A stretch of DNA of 44,348 bases from Bacteroidales bacterium (GTDB lineage: Bacteria > Bacteroidota > Bacteroidia > Bacteroidales > F082). The position numbers and the translations under genes were made by a program. The notes under the pieces are model-generated. The model ran no database searches. It saw only the letters and a program-made list of their open reading frames with translations, and had not been told where the DNA came from. This document shows positions 31,820 through 39,558 of this stretch, in pieces. The stretch is taken from contig JALVZH010000018.1 in the NCBI GenBank assembly GCA_027022105.1, positions 2,020-46,367 on the forward strand, read 5' to 3'. The stretch's first letter is position 1. Each line of letters starts with the position of its first letter.

Positions 31820-34618
31820 TTAGTTCACTATGAATTTCCGGCTTTCAATACGGTTTTCTGTTTTTACCACCAAAAAATACATCCCTTTGGGCAACCTGCT
31901 TACATCAACATTCCACCGCATTTCATCCTGAAGTGTTTTACCCTTAAAGAGTGTTTCTTTCAGAACCCCCGCAAGAGAATAAATATTGACCGTAACATCT
32001 GTTTGTCCTTCCGTTTGCAGCGAAACAGTCATCCGGTCGCCGGCAGGATTGGGATACAACTCTGTTTCATAATTTATTTCCGGTTTTTCTTTTACTCCTA
32101 CCCACGGTACATCAATGTATTTTGATGCATACAGATGATATTCACCCGGAGCGAGAGAAACGGATTCCGAAGGATTGGAAACAACGATGGAATCGCCGGT
32201 GAGCAGGTCGTACCAGGTTCCTGCCGATTGAAATTCGGGATTAATGCTTCCCTGCGTAACACCGAAATTACCGATAATGGTAACATTCATATCATCGCTG
32301 TTAAGGTGTATGGATTTCAGATCTCCCGATACCGAAAGTTGATAATCTGAAGTACTGAAAACAGGCTCGGTCTGTTTCAGGTAATTAAGGGCGGCATAAA
32401 CCGAATAGAGACTGTAACGGTTAACATTGTAATAATAATCCCAGCGGACTGGTTTGGGGTGCGTACGGCAACCCTCGTCAATGCTGCCGTCTTCACAACG
32501 GTTGATGCTGAAATCGTATCCCAGTTCTCCGAATTGCCATATCATTTTCGGCCCCGGAACCGGAATAAAAAATACGGCGGCCATTTCATTGCGTTTCAAT
32601 GCAGTATTCAGGTCTTTTATGTTGTAGCCTCCCGAGGAATTTCCATATTGAAGGTTTTTATACATCAGCCTCTCTTCGTCGTGGCTTTCCATGTACCCCA
32701 TTACTCCCGGTTTGCTCCAGCCTCTTTGTTTATACGAAATCCATGAAAAATCGGAGTTGTCAGTCCAACCCATGGTAGCTTCGTTGTAGTTGTAATTTGA
32801 ATTACCCCAAATCATCATTCCGTAATTGGCCAGTACTTTTTCTTCCGAATTGGCCGTAAAATGTTCCAGAATAACATAAGCGTCAGGTTTAAAAGCCCAA
32901 ATGGAATCGGCCATCCTTTTCAATATGTTAATTCTCGACTGGTCGTAACCCCAGCCGTCGCCGGGCGTATTTGTAAATCCTTTTGTAAAATCGAACCTGA
33001 AACCGTCAATTTTATATTCCGACATCCAGTATCTGTTCACACTGTCCACAAAATTTTTGGTATCCTGACTTTCGTGGTTAAAATCATTTCCCCAACTGTA
33101 AGTGGGATTGGGCGAAGTAACGTTAAACCAGGGATTGTCGGGGGCAGGCCTGTTGTTTGCTGCATCCCAGTAAAGCATGGCCAGCGGACAGGTACCGTAA
33201 GCATGGTTCAATACCATATCCATAATTACGGCTATTCCGTTGCTGTGACAGGAATCAACAAAAGCCTTAAAGGTATTTTTCGGCCCGTAATATTTATCGG
33301 GAGCAAAATAGTAATTGGGATTGTAGCCCCAGCTGATATTGCCTTCAAATTCACTTACCGGCATCAGCTCAATGGCGGTAACGCCAAGGTGTTTCAAATA
33401 GGAAAGGGTATCAATCAGGCTGTTAAAGGTGTGTTCTTCGGTAAAATCCCTAACCAGTAACTCATACACCACCAGTTTGTTTTTATCGGGAGGAGTAAAA
33501 TTTGTAACCTTCCAGTTATAGGGTTGTTGTGCCGTTTGCAACACAGTGGCTATGCCGGTTGTTTTTCCCGTTGGATAGGCAATCAGGTCCGGATAAGTAC
33601 TGTTATCAATGTATTTATCGTTCCAGGGGTCGCTTACCTTGTCGGCATAAGGGTCGCCGATGCGGATACTTCCGTCAACCAGATATTGGAATACATACTC
33701 TTTTCCGGATTCCAGTCCGTTAATTTCCACCCAGAAACGGGTACTGTCGGGTGTTATGTTGGTATAGTGGTTTTCATTCACTTCCCAGTTATTAAAATCG
33801 CCGATGACAAAAACATAGCTTTTACCGGGTGCGTACAGGCTCAGAATTACACTTGTATCACTGATGTAATTAATACCGTCAACCATTCCCGCGGGAAGTT
33901 CGGCAACAGTGGGTTGGGGCCGCACAAAATAGCTTACCGAATCGGAGGCGGTACCTTCGCTACCGTAAGCAACGGCTATTATCCAGTGTTTACCGTATTC
34001 AACAGCCTGACGGTCGGCATAGAAGGAGTTTTCCGTAGTCGAAAGAATCAGGTCGTCATCTATGTACAAATATGTGGAATCGGCACCGGTACTGTTTCCT
34101 TCGATATGAACGGTGTCGCCAAACTCAACTATGAGCGGTTGTTGTTCCGGCAATGTTATCTGAACATTGACACCTTGCTGGTAAACATCGTAAAAGATGT
34201 CGCCGCCGTCGGAATCCCTACCGGTAACCGAGCCGTCGGTATTGCGGAAAACAAAAGCGAGTTTCAGAACGGTTTCACCGGCATTTACACCGTAGTATTC
34301 GTTAATACTTGGGGTAATATCCAATTGCCAGAGGTCGCCTCCGAGGTGGGTCATTTTACATTCGGGAATGTTTTGGTTCCAGCCGGCTTTTACGTGTTTC
34401 CAGTCGGAACCCGAAGAGCTTTCGTTGGTAATGACACCCGTATGGGCATACACATCACCCGTGTATCCCGCCAGGCCGCCGTCGCCCTGCGAAGCGTCAA
34501 AGGTAATGGTTACCGCATCGGTTTGAGTAGGAAACGGAGGATCGGCCGTAATCAGTTGCGCACCGGCATAAAAATAAAGAGCAAAAATAAAATTAAGTGT
34601 CAGGAATAATTTTTTCAT
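31820..34618 (-). CDS. T9SS-secreted GH13 alpha-amylase family enzyme
   Basis: 932 residues. Signal peptide (FLTLNFIFALYFYAGA), an N-terminal starch-binding-like E-set (20-150), a second Ig-like module (155-235), and a CBM48-like domain (240-345, VIGDFNNWEVNENHYT) lead into the GH13 barrel (about 375-760). The catalytic residues are visible: nucleophile D543 in DGFRFDFTKG, acid/base E585 in VILEHF, and D647 in MESHDEERL; NHAYG marks conserved region I. The C-terminus is a type A T9SS sorting domain (ELYPNPAGDRMTVSL, then NIYSLAGVLKETLF, YFLVVKTENRIESRKFIVN). It should act at or beyond the cell surface on starch or related glucans. Likely controlled by the convergent LacI-type regulator. Confidence 0.93.
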   Translation of the reverse strand: MKKLFLTLNFIFALYFYAGAQLITADPPFPTQTDAVTITFDASQGDGGLAGYTGDVYAHTGVITNESSSGSDWKHVKAGWNQNIPECKMTHLGGDLWQLDITPSINEYYGVNAGETVLKLAFVFRNTDGSVTGRDSDGGDIFYDVYQQGVNVQITLPEQQPLIVEFGDTVHIEGNSTGADSTYLYIDDDLILSTTENSFYADRQAVEYGKHWIIAVAYGSEGTASDSVSYFVRPQPTVAELPAGMVDGINYISDTSVILSLYAPGKSYVFVIGDFNNWEVNENHYTNITPDSTRFWVEINGLESGKEYVFQYLVDGSIRIGDPYADKVSDPWNDKYIDNSTYPDLIAYPTGKTTGIATVLQTAQQPYNWKVTNFTPPDKNKLVVYELLVRDFTEEHTFNSLIDTLSYLKHLGVTAIELMPVSEFEGNISWGYNPNYYFAPDKYYGPKNTFKAFVDSCHSNGIAVIMDMVLNHAYGTCPLAMLYWDAANNRPAPDNPWFNVTSPNPTYSWGNDFNHESQDTKNFVDSVNRYWMSEYKIDGFRFDFTKGFTNTPGDGWGYDQSRINILKRMADSIWAFKPDAYVILEHFTANSEEKVLANYGMMIWGNSNYNYNEATMGWTDNSDFSWISYKQRGWSKPGVMGYMESHDEERLMYKNLQYGNSSGGYNIKDLNTALKRNEMAAVFFIPVPGPKMIWQFGELGYDFSINRCEDGSIDEGCRTHPKPVRWDYYYNVNRYSLYSVYAALNYLKQTEPVFSTSDYQLSVSGDLKSIHLNSDDMNVTIIGNFGVTQGSINPEFQSAGTWYDLLTGDSIVVSNPSESVSLAPGEYHLYASKYIDVPWVGVKEKPEINYETELYPNPAGDRMTVSLQTEGQTDVTVNIYSLAGVLKETLFKGKTLQDEMRWNVDVSRLPKGMYFLVVKTENRIESRKFIVN

Positions 34619-34646
34619 CGAAATATGTTTTCAGAATTTAACTGTA

Positions 34647-34654
34647 CAAAAATA
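34647..34654 (-). promoter_or_regulatory. candidate -7 box for the amylase
   Basis: TATTTTTG on the minus strand fits TAnnTTTG and lies about 30 bp before the amylase start codon. Confidence 0.5.
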
Positions 34655-34739
34655 ACCATAATAACAGGGCTGTTTACGAATAAAGACTATTGATTGACAA
34701 ATATTTGTTAACGGTTATTATGCTTGCGGCGAAATGGAG

Positions 34740-34756
34740 TTGCAATCGTTTGTGAG
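34740..34756. promoter_or_regulatory. candidate LacI-family operator upstream of the amylase
   Basis: TTGCAATCGTTTGTGAG reads CACAAACGATTGCAA on the other strand and shares CAAACGATT with the site before the LacI-type gene (30403-30417). It lies about 90 bp upstream of the amylase -7 box, a position that fits activation better than simple blocking. Confidence 0.45.
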
Positions 34757-34769
34757 AAGGTTTGGATGT

Positions 34770-34875
34770 AGTATTTTGGATGTATTATGTTTTATGTAAT
34801 ATGTTTTATGTGGGATTTTGGATGTATGATTTTGGATGTATTATGTTTTATGTGATATTTTGGATGCGGGATTAG
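34770..34875. repeat. degenerate GGATGTATTATGTTTTATGT repeats
   Basis: The segment repeats TTTTGGATGTAT and ATGTTTTATGT several times in irregular order. It has no coding frame. It lies in the 377-bp gap (34619-34995) that also holds the amylase promoter and operator-like site; the remainder of that gap to 34995 shows nothing I can name. Confidence 0.7.
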
Positions 34876-34995
34876 AAATCGGATTTCCAATGGTTAATCA
34901 ATTAATCTTCAATCGAACGTATTTTTAATGTATGATGTTTGAACTGATTGTAAGACACTTTTTTCTTGACTCTTTTTCTTTTTTCTGATGACAAC

Positions 34996-37485
34996 TCAGG
35001 ATTCATGAAAATAAACCCGTTTTACCCTGCGGGAAATACGGCTGAGGATTTCATAAGGGATGGTTTTCGCAGCGGCAGCTATCTCTTCAACAGGATGTTC
35101 GGCATCAAATATTATAACCGAATCGCCTTCGGCAGCCTGTACGCCGGTAAGGTCTGTCATGCACATATCCATACAAATATCGCCTATTACCGGTACGCCA
35201 GTTCCGTTTACATACAACTTTAGCTTTCCGTTACTCAGCAGGCGGGGAATACCGTCGGCATAACCTATGGAAACCACTCCGACGGTCATGTCGTTTGCGG
35301 CTTTAAAACTGCGGTTATAACCCACTGTTTCTCCTTTTTTTATTTTTCTGATTTGGGTTATTTCCGATTTTAAGGTGGTTACCGGACGAAGCTGTTTTTC
35401 TCCTTTTATTCCGATACCATACAATCCGATTCCTATTCGAACCATATCGAAATGTGCTTCGGGAAACCGCAATATTCCGGCAGAATTCAATATGTGCATC
35501 ATAACCGGATGGTCTGCCGCTTTCCTTATTTTGTCTGCCATGGCTTTAAAACGGCTGATTTGTTCATTAGTAAAATCGTCCAGTTCCGGTTTGTCGCTAC
35601 CTGCAAGATGTGAAAATACCGACTGAACATAAATCAACGGATTATTGTATAATCGTTTTATCAATTCGTCCACTTCATCCTCTACAAATCCCAGACGGTT
35701 CATTCCCGTGTCGAGTTTTATATGAACTTTCACCGGTTTGTTTTCGGGAAGTGCATTTCTGCCGATGGCATTTTCCAGCATGGCAAGGGTTCTGAAACTG
35801 AAAAGCTCCGGTTCCAACTGATGTTTAATCATTAAATCAAAAGCATGTTCTTCGGGACTCATCACCATAATGGGCAACGAAATGCCGGCTTTACGTAAGG
35901 AGACACCTTCGTCCACATAGGCCACTGCAAGGTAATCGGCCTGATGATACTGCAACACATTGGCTATTTCAAAACTGCCGCTGCCGTAAGAAAAGGCTTT
36001 TACCATGGCCATTACCTTTGTACCCGGTTTCAGCTTAGACCGGAAAAAATTATAGTTGTGCACCAAAGCAGTCAGGTTTATTTCCATAACGGTTTCGTGA
36101 ACTTTTTGCTGCATATACCTGCTGATGCGTTCAAACTCAAAAACTCTGGCCCCTTTTAAGAGTACAGCCTGATTTTGCAATGTTGCCAGAGGAAATCCGG
36201 TTAAAAATTCGGAAGTATCGGGGAAGAAACTTTTTTCGATATTGAACTTATCGGCATGTTTGGAAATGTCGGGGCCAATGCCTATCAGACGGTTGATATT
36301 CTTTTTTTCCAACAGATTTGCCACCTCTGTATAGAGTTCCATTTTATTCCTGCCGCTTTGTAAAATGTCGGAAAGGATTACGGTCTTCTCCTTGTGCTGA
36401 TTTTGCTGATTCAAAAAGTCGAGGGCGATGCTCAACGAGTTAAAGTCGGAATTGTATGAGTCGTTGATAATGGTGCAATTATTAATTCCCTCTTTTTGCT
36501 CCAACCGCATGGCAATGGGCATAAGAGACTTTATTCTGTTGCTTATGGTTTCCTGCGGATAACCCATTGCAAGCATCAACGACCAGCAGTGAATGGCATT
36601 TTCGATGGAACCTCTGTCAATAAAAGGAATTTGAATCGCAATTTCTTTTTCGTTAAACAGTGCCGAAATACGGGTGCTTCCCGACTCCGGTTCCACATTG
36701 ATGATTTGCAGATTGTTGTCGCTGCTTTTCCCCCAAGTGAACGTTTTAATCCGCTCCAACAATCCCGACCTGATCACCACTTCCCGTATCTCATTCTGAT
36801 CGCTGTTGTAAATCAGCGTTTTTACTTTTGTAAACAGTTTCAGTTTTTCGCCGGTTTTTTGTATTGTACTGATAAAATTTTCGGCATGTGCTTCACCGAT
36901 ATTTGTAAAAATACCGTAGTCGGGATTGATAATAGCCTGCAGGTTATCCATTTCGTTGGGTTCTGAAATGCCCGCCTCAAAAATTCCCAGCTCATGATCT
37001 TCGGTCATCTGCCAAACCGAAAGAGGTACCCCGATTTGCGAGTTGTAGCTTTTCGGACTCCGGATAATTTTCTTGTCAGGACTCATGAGCTGGTACAGCC
37101 ACTCTTTAACCACCGTTTTTCCGTTGCTTCCCGTAATGGCAATCACCGGATAAGAGAATTGGCTTCTATGGAAGGCGGCCAGTTTTTGAAGCGCGGCAAG
37201 TGTATTATCAACAACAAAAAACAGGGCTTCCGGATAATCACGGACTGAAATTTTACCATTGTTGACCGTAAAAGCCCGCACTCCTTTTTTGTACAGCTCA
37301 TCTATGTATTTGTGGCCGTCGTTTTGTTTGGTGACAAGGGCAAAAAAGAGACAGTTTTCGGCACTTATCAGCCTGCGGCTGTCAATCAGGATATCTTTTA
37401 TGTCAACCGGAGCATCAACCTGGCCGGTAAGTTCTGCATCCATAACTTGTGCCAACTGCTGCGCACGGTATTTTGCATGTTTCAT
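34996..37485 (-). CDS. murF-alr: bifunctional MurF ligase / alanine racemase
   Basis: 829 residues. The N-terminal half is UDP-N-acetylmuramoyl-tripeptide:D-Ala-D-Ala ligase, with the ATP P-loop ITGSNGKT (117-124), the GIFEAGISEPNEM segment and the C-terminal MurF domain to about residue 455. The C-terminal half is alanine racemase, with PLP lysine K496 in MVKAFSYGSG, HIKLDTGMNRLGF, SHLAGSDKPE and VSIGYADGIPRLLSNG. The fusion joins supply of D-Ala to its use in cell-wall precursor synthesis, and similar fusions are common in Bacteroidota. It follows pdxA by one base, and pdxA makes the PLP that the racemase needs. Confidence 0.96.
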   Translation of the reverse strand: MKHAKYRAQQLAQVMDAELTGQVDAPVDIKDILIDSRRLISAENCLFFALVTKQNDGHKYIDELYKKGVRAFTVNNGKISVRDYPEALFFVVDNTLAALQKLAAFHRSQFSYPVIAITGSNGKTVVKEWLYQLMSPDKKIIRSPKSYNSQIGVPLSVWQMTEDHELGIFEAGISEPNEMDNLQAIINPDYGIFTNIGEAHAENFISTIQKTGEKLKLFTKVKTLIYNSDQNEIREVVIRSGLLERIKTFTWGKSSDNNLQIINVEPESGSTRISALFNEKEIAIQIPFIDRGSIENAIHCWSLMLAMGYPQETISNRIKSLMPIAMRLEQKEGINNCTIINDSYNSDFNSLSIALDFLNQQNQHKEKTVILSDILQSGRNKMELYTEVANLLEKKNINRLIGIGPDISKHADKFNIEKSFFPDTSEFLTGFPLATLQNQAVLLKGARVFEFERISRYMQQKVHETVMEINLTALVHNYNFFRSKLKPGTKVMAMVKAFSYGSGSFEIANVLQYHQADYLAVAYVDEGVSLRKAGISLPIMVMSPEEHAFDLMIKHQLEPELFSFRTLAMLENAIGRNALPENKPVKVHIKLDTGMNRLGFVEDEVDELIKRLYNNPLIYVQSVFSHLAGSDKPELDDFTNEQISRFKAMADKIRKAADHPVMMHILNSAGILRFPEAHFDMVRIGIGLYGIGIKGEKQLRPVTTLKSEITQIRKIKKGETVGYNRSFKAANDMTVGVVSIGYADGIPRLLSNGKLKLYVNGTGVPVIGDICMDMCMTDLTGVQAAEGDSVIIFDAEHPVEEIAAAAKTIPYEILSRISRRVKRVYFHES

Positions 37486-37486
37486 T

Positions 37487-38611
37487 TTAGTCCAATACTT
37501 CTTTCAAATCATCCGGAATATCCTCTTTGTCATTTTCGTATGGTTCGTGTTCCGGTTTTATGTCCGGTCCCAAAGGATTTTCGTTCATTTTTTCATATGC
37601 CAGACGATTTCTGTAAATATCCAGTGCCAAATAGATTGCCTGGCGCATCGATTCGAAAGAGGCTATATTTTTACCGGCAATATCATAGGCGGTTCCGTGG
37701 TCGGGCGAAGTGCGGACAATGGGCAGTCCGGCGGTGAAATTAACTCCGGTGTTCATGGAAAGGATTTTAAACGGAACCAATCCCTGATCGTGGTACATGG
37801 CAAGTATGGCATCGTATTTTTTGTACTCTCCCGAGCCGAAGAATCCATCGGCGGGGAAAGGTCCGTACACCAGTTCTCCGTGTTTTTTGGCCTTAATGAT
37901 AGCAGGATGGATAACACGCAAATCTTCATCACCGATAAGTCCGTTGTCTCCCGCATGCGGGTTGAGTCCCAATACGGCAATCTTAGGTGCATTGATGAGA
38001 AAATCCTGTTGCAACGATTTTTTTAAAACAGCCAGCTTGGCCGTAATCAGTTTTTCGTTCAAAATACCGGAAACATCTTTTACGGGAACGTGGCCCGTTA
38101 CGGTAGCGATGCGCAAATCGCCGCTAATCATAAACATTAAAACATCTCCGGTTTGGAAGCGGTTGGCAAGGTATTCGGTATGTCCGGGAAAGTTAAACTT
38201 TTCCGATTGAATATTTTGTTTGTTAATAGGTGCCGTAACCAATACGTCCACCTTTTTCTCTTTCAGGTCGGAAATGGCACGTTCCAACGCCAGAAAAGCA
38301 AGGTTCCCCGCCTGCTGTGTGGCATTACCGTATTCAATTTTTATTTCCTCGGCACTTATATTGATAATGTTGGCCTGCTTGGTCATGGCCTGCCGGGGAT
38401 CTTTAATGATATTATAGTTAAAGTCATTGAAATTCATATTCTTTCGGTGGTATCCCACCACCTTCGACAGGCCGTAAACAATGGGTGTAAACAGTTCGTA
38501 AAGCCGGTTGTCTCTTATGGCTTTTATGATTATTTCATAATTAATACCGTTTACATCACCGTGGGTTATGGCAACTTTAATTTTCTCATTTCTTTTCCCG
38601 AAAGCGTTCAT
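37487..38611 (-). CDS. pdxA: 4-hydroxythreonine-4-phosphate dehydrogenase
   Basis: 374 residues, slightly longer than the usual 330 because of a charged C-terminal tail (NPLGPDIKPEHEPYENDKED). It oxidises 4-phosphohydroxy-L-threonine in the DXP-dependent vitamin B6 pathway. Family motifs appear in order: KVAITHGDVNGINYEII, VTAPINKQNIQ, FPGHTEYLA, LGLNPHAGDNGLIGDED, GPFPADGFFGSG, AMYHDQGLVPFKIL and RTSPDHGTAYDIAGK. It is the first gene of a two-gene operon with murF-alr. A -7 box lies at 38676-38683. Confidence 0.96.
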   Translation of the reverse strand: MNAFGKRNEKIKVAITHGDVNGINYEIIIKAIRDNRLYELFTPIVYGLSKVVGYHRKNMNFNDFNYNIIKDPRQAMTKQANIINISAEEIKIEYGNATQQAGNLAFLALERAISDLKEKKVDVLVTAPINKQNIQSEKFNFPGHTEYLANRFQTGDVLMFMISGDLRIATVTGHVPVKDVSGILNEKLITAKLAVLKKSLQQDFLINAPKIAVLGLNPHAGDNGLIGDEDLRVIHPAIIKAKKHGELVYGPFPADGFFGSGEYKKYDAILAMYHDQGLVPFKILSMNTGVNFTAGLPIVRTSPDHGTAYDIAGKNIASFESMRQAIYLALDIYRNRLAYEKMNENPLGPDIKPEHEPYENDKEDIPDDLKEVLD

Positions 38612-38675
38612 CTTTTAACCTTTCAAATTATTATTTTTTACAATATCCGCTTTTCACATCTGGCAGTTGATGCTG

Positions 38676-38683
38676 CAAAGGTA
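38676..38683 (-). promoter_or_regulatory. candidate -7 box for the pdxA-murF/alr operon
   Basis: TACCTTTG on the minus strand, followed by CAGC, fits the TAnnTTTG consensus well, about 65 bp before the pdxA ATG. Confidence 0.55.
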
Positions 38684-38712
38684 GTGTAAAGACCCGTATA
38701 AAGGTTGTTGTT

Positions 38713-39219
38713 TTAATTGGTTTTAAACTTATACTTTACCTCCGAAAGATCTTTGTTTGCCTTGACAATTTTTTGTTTCAGACCTTCCTTATACGCAACT
38801 AATTTTTGCATTATTTCATCGTTTTCCGAAGCCAGAATTTGTGTGGCAAGAATTGCTGCGTTCAGGCTTCCGTTGATGCCTACCGTGGCTACCGGTATTC
38901 CGGGTGGCATCTGAACTATTGCCAACAGTGCATCCATGCCGTCCAACGTGGCGTTTATGGGAACTCCGATAACCGGTAGCGGTGTCATGGCGGCAATAAC
39001 CCCGGGCAGGTGGGCGGCCATGCCTGCTCCCGCAATAATTACTTTGATACCGCGGCCGGCAGCACCTTTGGCAAAAACTTCAACCTCCTCCGGCGTACGG
39101 TGCGCCGACAGGGCGTTTATCTCGAACGGGATTTCCATTTCATCGAAAAATTGAGCTGCTTTTTCCATTACTTTCAGGTCGGAAGTACTGCCCATGATAA
39201 TACTAACAATAGGTTGCAT
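38713..39219 (-). CDS. purE: N5-carboxyaminoimidazole ribonucleotide mutase
   Basis: 168 residues from ATG 39219; a TTG at 39240 overlaps the predicted promoter and is rejected. It catalyses carboxylate transfer on the imidazole ring in de novo purine synthesis. Signatures are SIIMGSTSDLKVM, the NALSAHRTPEEV segment with the catalytic His, IIAGAGMAAHLPGVIAAMTP and the GVPINATLDGMDALLAIVQM loop, then PPGIPVATVGINGSLNAAI. It is transcribed alone, with its own -7 box 19-26 bp upstream. Confidence 0.96.
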   Translation of the reverse strand: MQPIVSIIMGSTSDLKVMEKAAQFFDEMEIPFEINALSAHRTPEEVEVFAKGAAGRGIKVIIAGAGMAAHLPGVIAAMTPLPVIGVPINATLDGMDALLAIVQMPPGIPVATVGINGSLNAAILATQILASENDEIMQKLVAYKEGLKQKIVKANKDLSEVKYKFKTN

Positions 39220-39237
39220 ATTAAAACTGTTTTCCGG

Positions 39238-39245
39238 CAAAGGTA
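39238..39245 (-). promoter_or_regulatory. candidate -7 box for purE
   Basis: TACCTTTG on the minus strand matches the consensus and is the same word as the pdxA box. It leaves a leader of only about 10-13 bases before ATG 39219. Confidence 0.55.
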
Positions 39246-39283
39246 CGTTAATTTTTTCTTTGGGGTGAGTGGTGGTTTGAGGG

Positions 39284-39371
39284 TGGGAAGTTGGAAGTCA
39301 GAAGTTGGAAGCCAGAAGTTGGAAGTCAGAAGTCGGAAGTTGGAAGTTGGAAGCCAGAAGTTGGAAGTTGA
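39284..39371. repeat. degenerate GAAGTTGGAAGTCA simple repeat
   Basis: About twelve imperfect 7-base units (AGAAGTT/GGAAGTC/GGAAGCC) stand in tandem. There is no coding frame. A perfect 14-bp palindrome ATCCGATATCGGAT follows at 39380-39393. Confidence 0.8.
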
Positions 39372-39416
39372 TGTAAGATATCCGATATCGGATGTTAGAT
39401 TTTAGAATAGTTGAAA

Positions 39417-39511
39417 TGTGGCAGGGATGGGAGCGGCAGCCCGAGGACTACAGCGGACAGTAGATTGCGATGCCTGAAGGCATGCAACTACGAGCCCGCC
39501 CGGCCGCCCAA
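39417..39511. other. GC-rich structured intergenic element
   Basis: This 95-bp block is strikingly G+C-rich between A/T-rich flanks. It contains possible stems ATGCC-tgaa-GGCAT (near 39470-39483) and CTAC-agcggaca-GTAG (near 39447-39464), and ends in CCCGCCCGGCCGCCCA. It has no coding frame. It completes the 318-bp gap between purE and the TonB-receptor gene. A structured RNA, or the remnant of a mobile element, are both possible. Confidence 0.55.
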
Positions 39512-39558
39512 ATAAGTAGTAAATCAAATATAATCCGTAGATAACATTCTATTTAAAA

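Noticed and set aside
33524-34609. A 361-residue frame on the plus strand, opposite the amylase gene
   Set aside because: It is a shadow of the amylase: the minus-strand frame has all GH13 motifs, a signal peptide and a T9SS end, and the plus frame shows no recognisable domain.
37259-38026. Plus-strand frame of 255 residues across the pdxA/murF junction
   Set aside because: It lies opposite two well-supported enzymes and has no recognisable motif; the apparent hydrophobic stretch comes from reversed codons.
39417-39511. A tRNA gene in the GC-rich block
   Set aside because: There is no acceptor stem, TTCRA arm or anticodon arm of cloverleaf shape; the stems found are too short.
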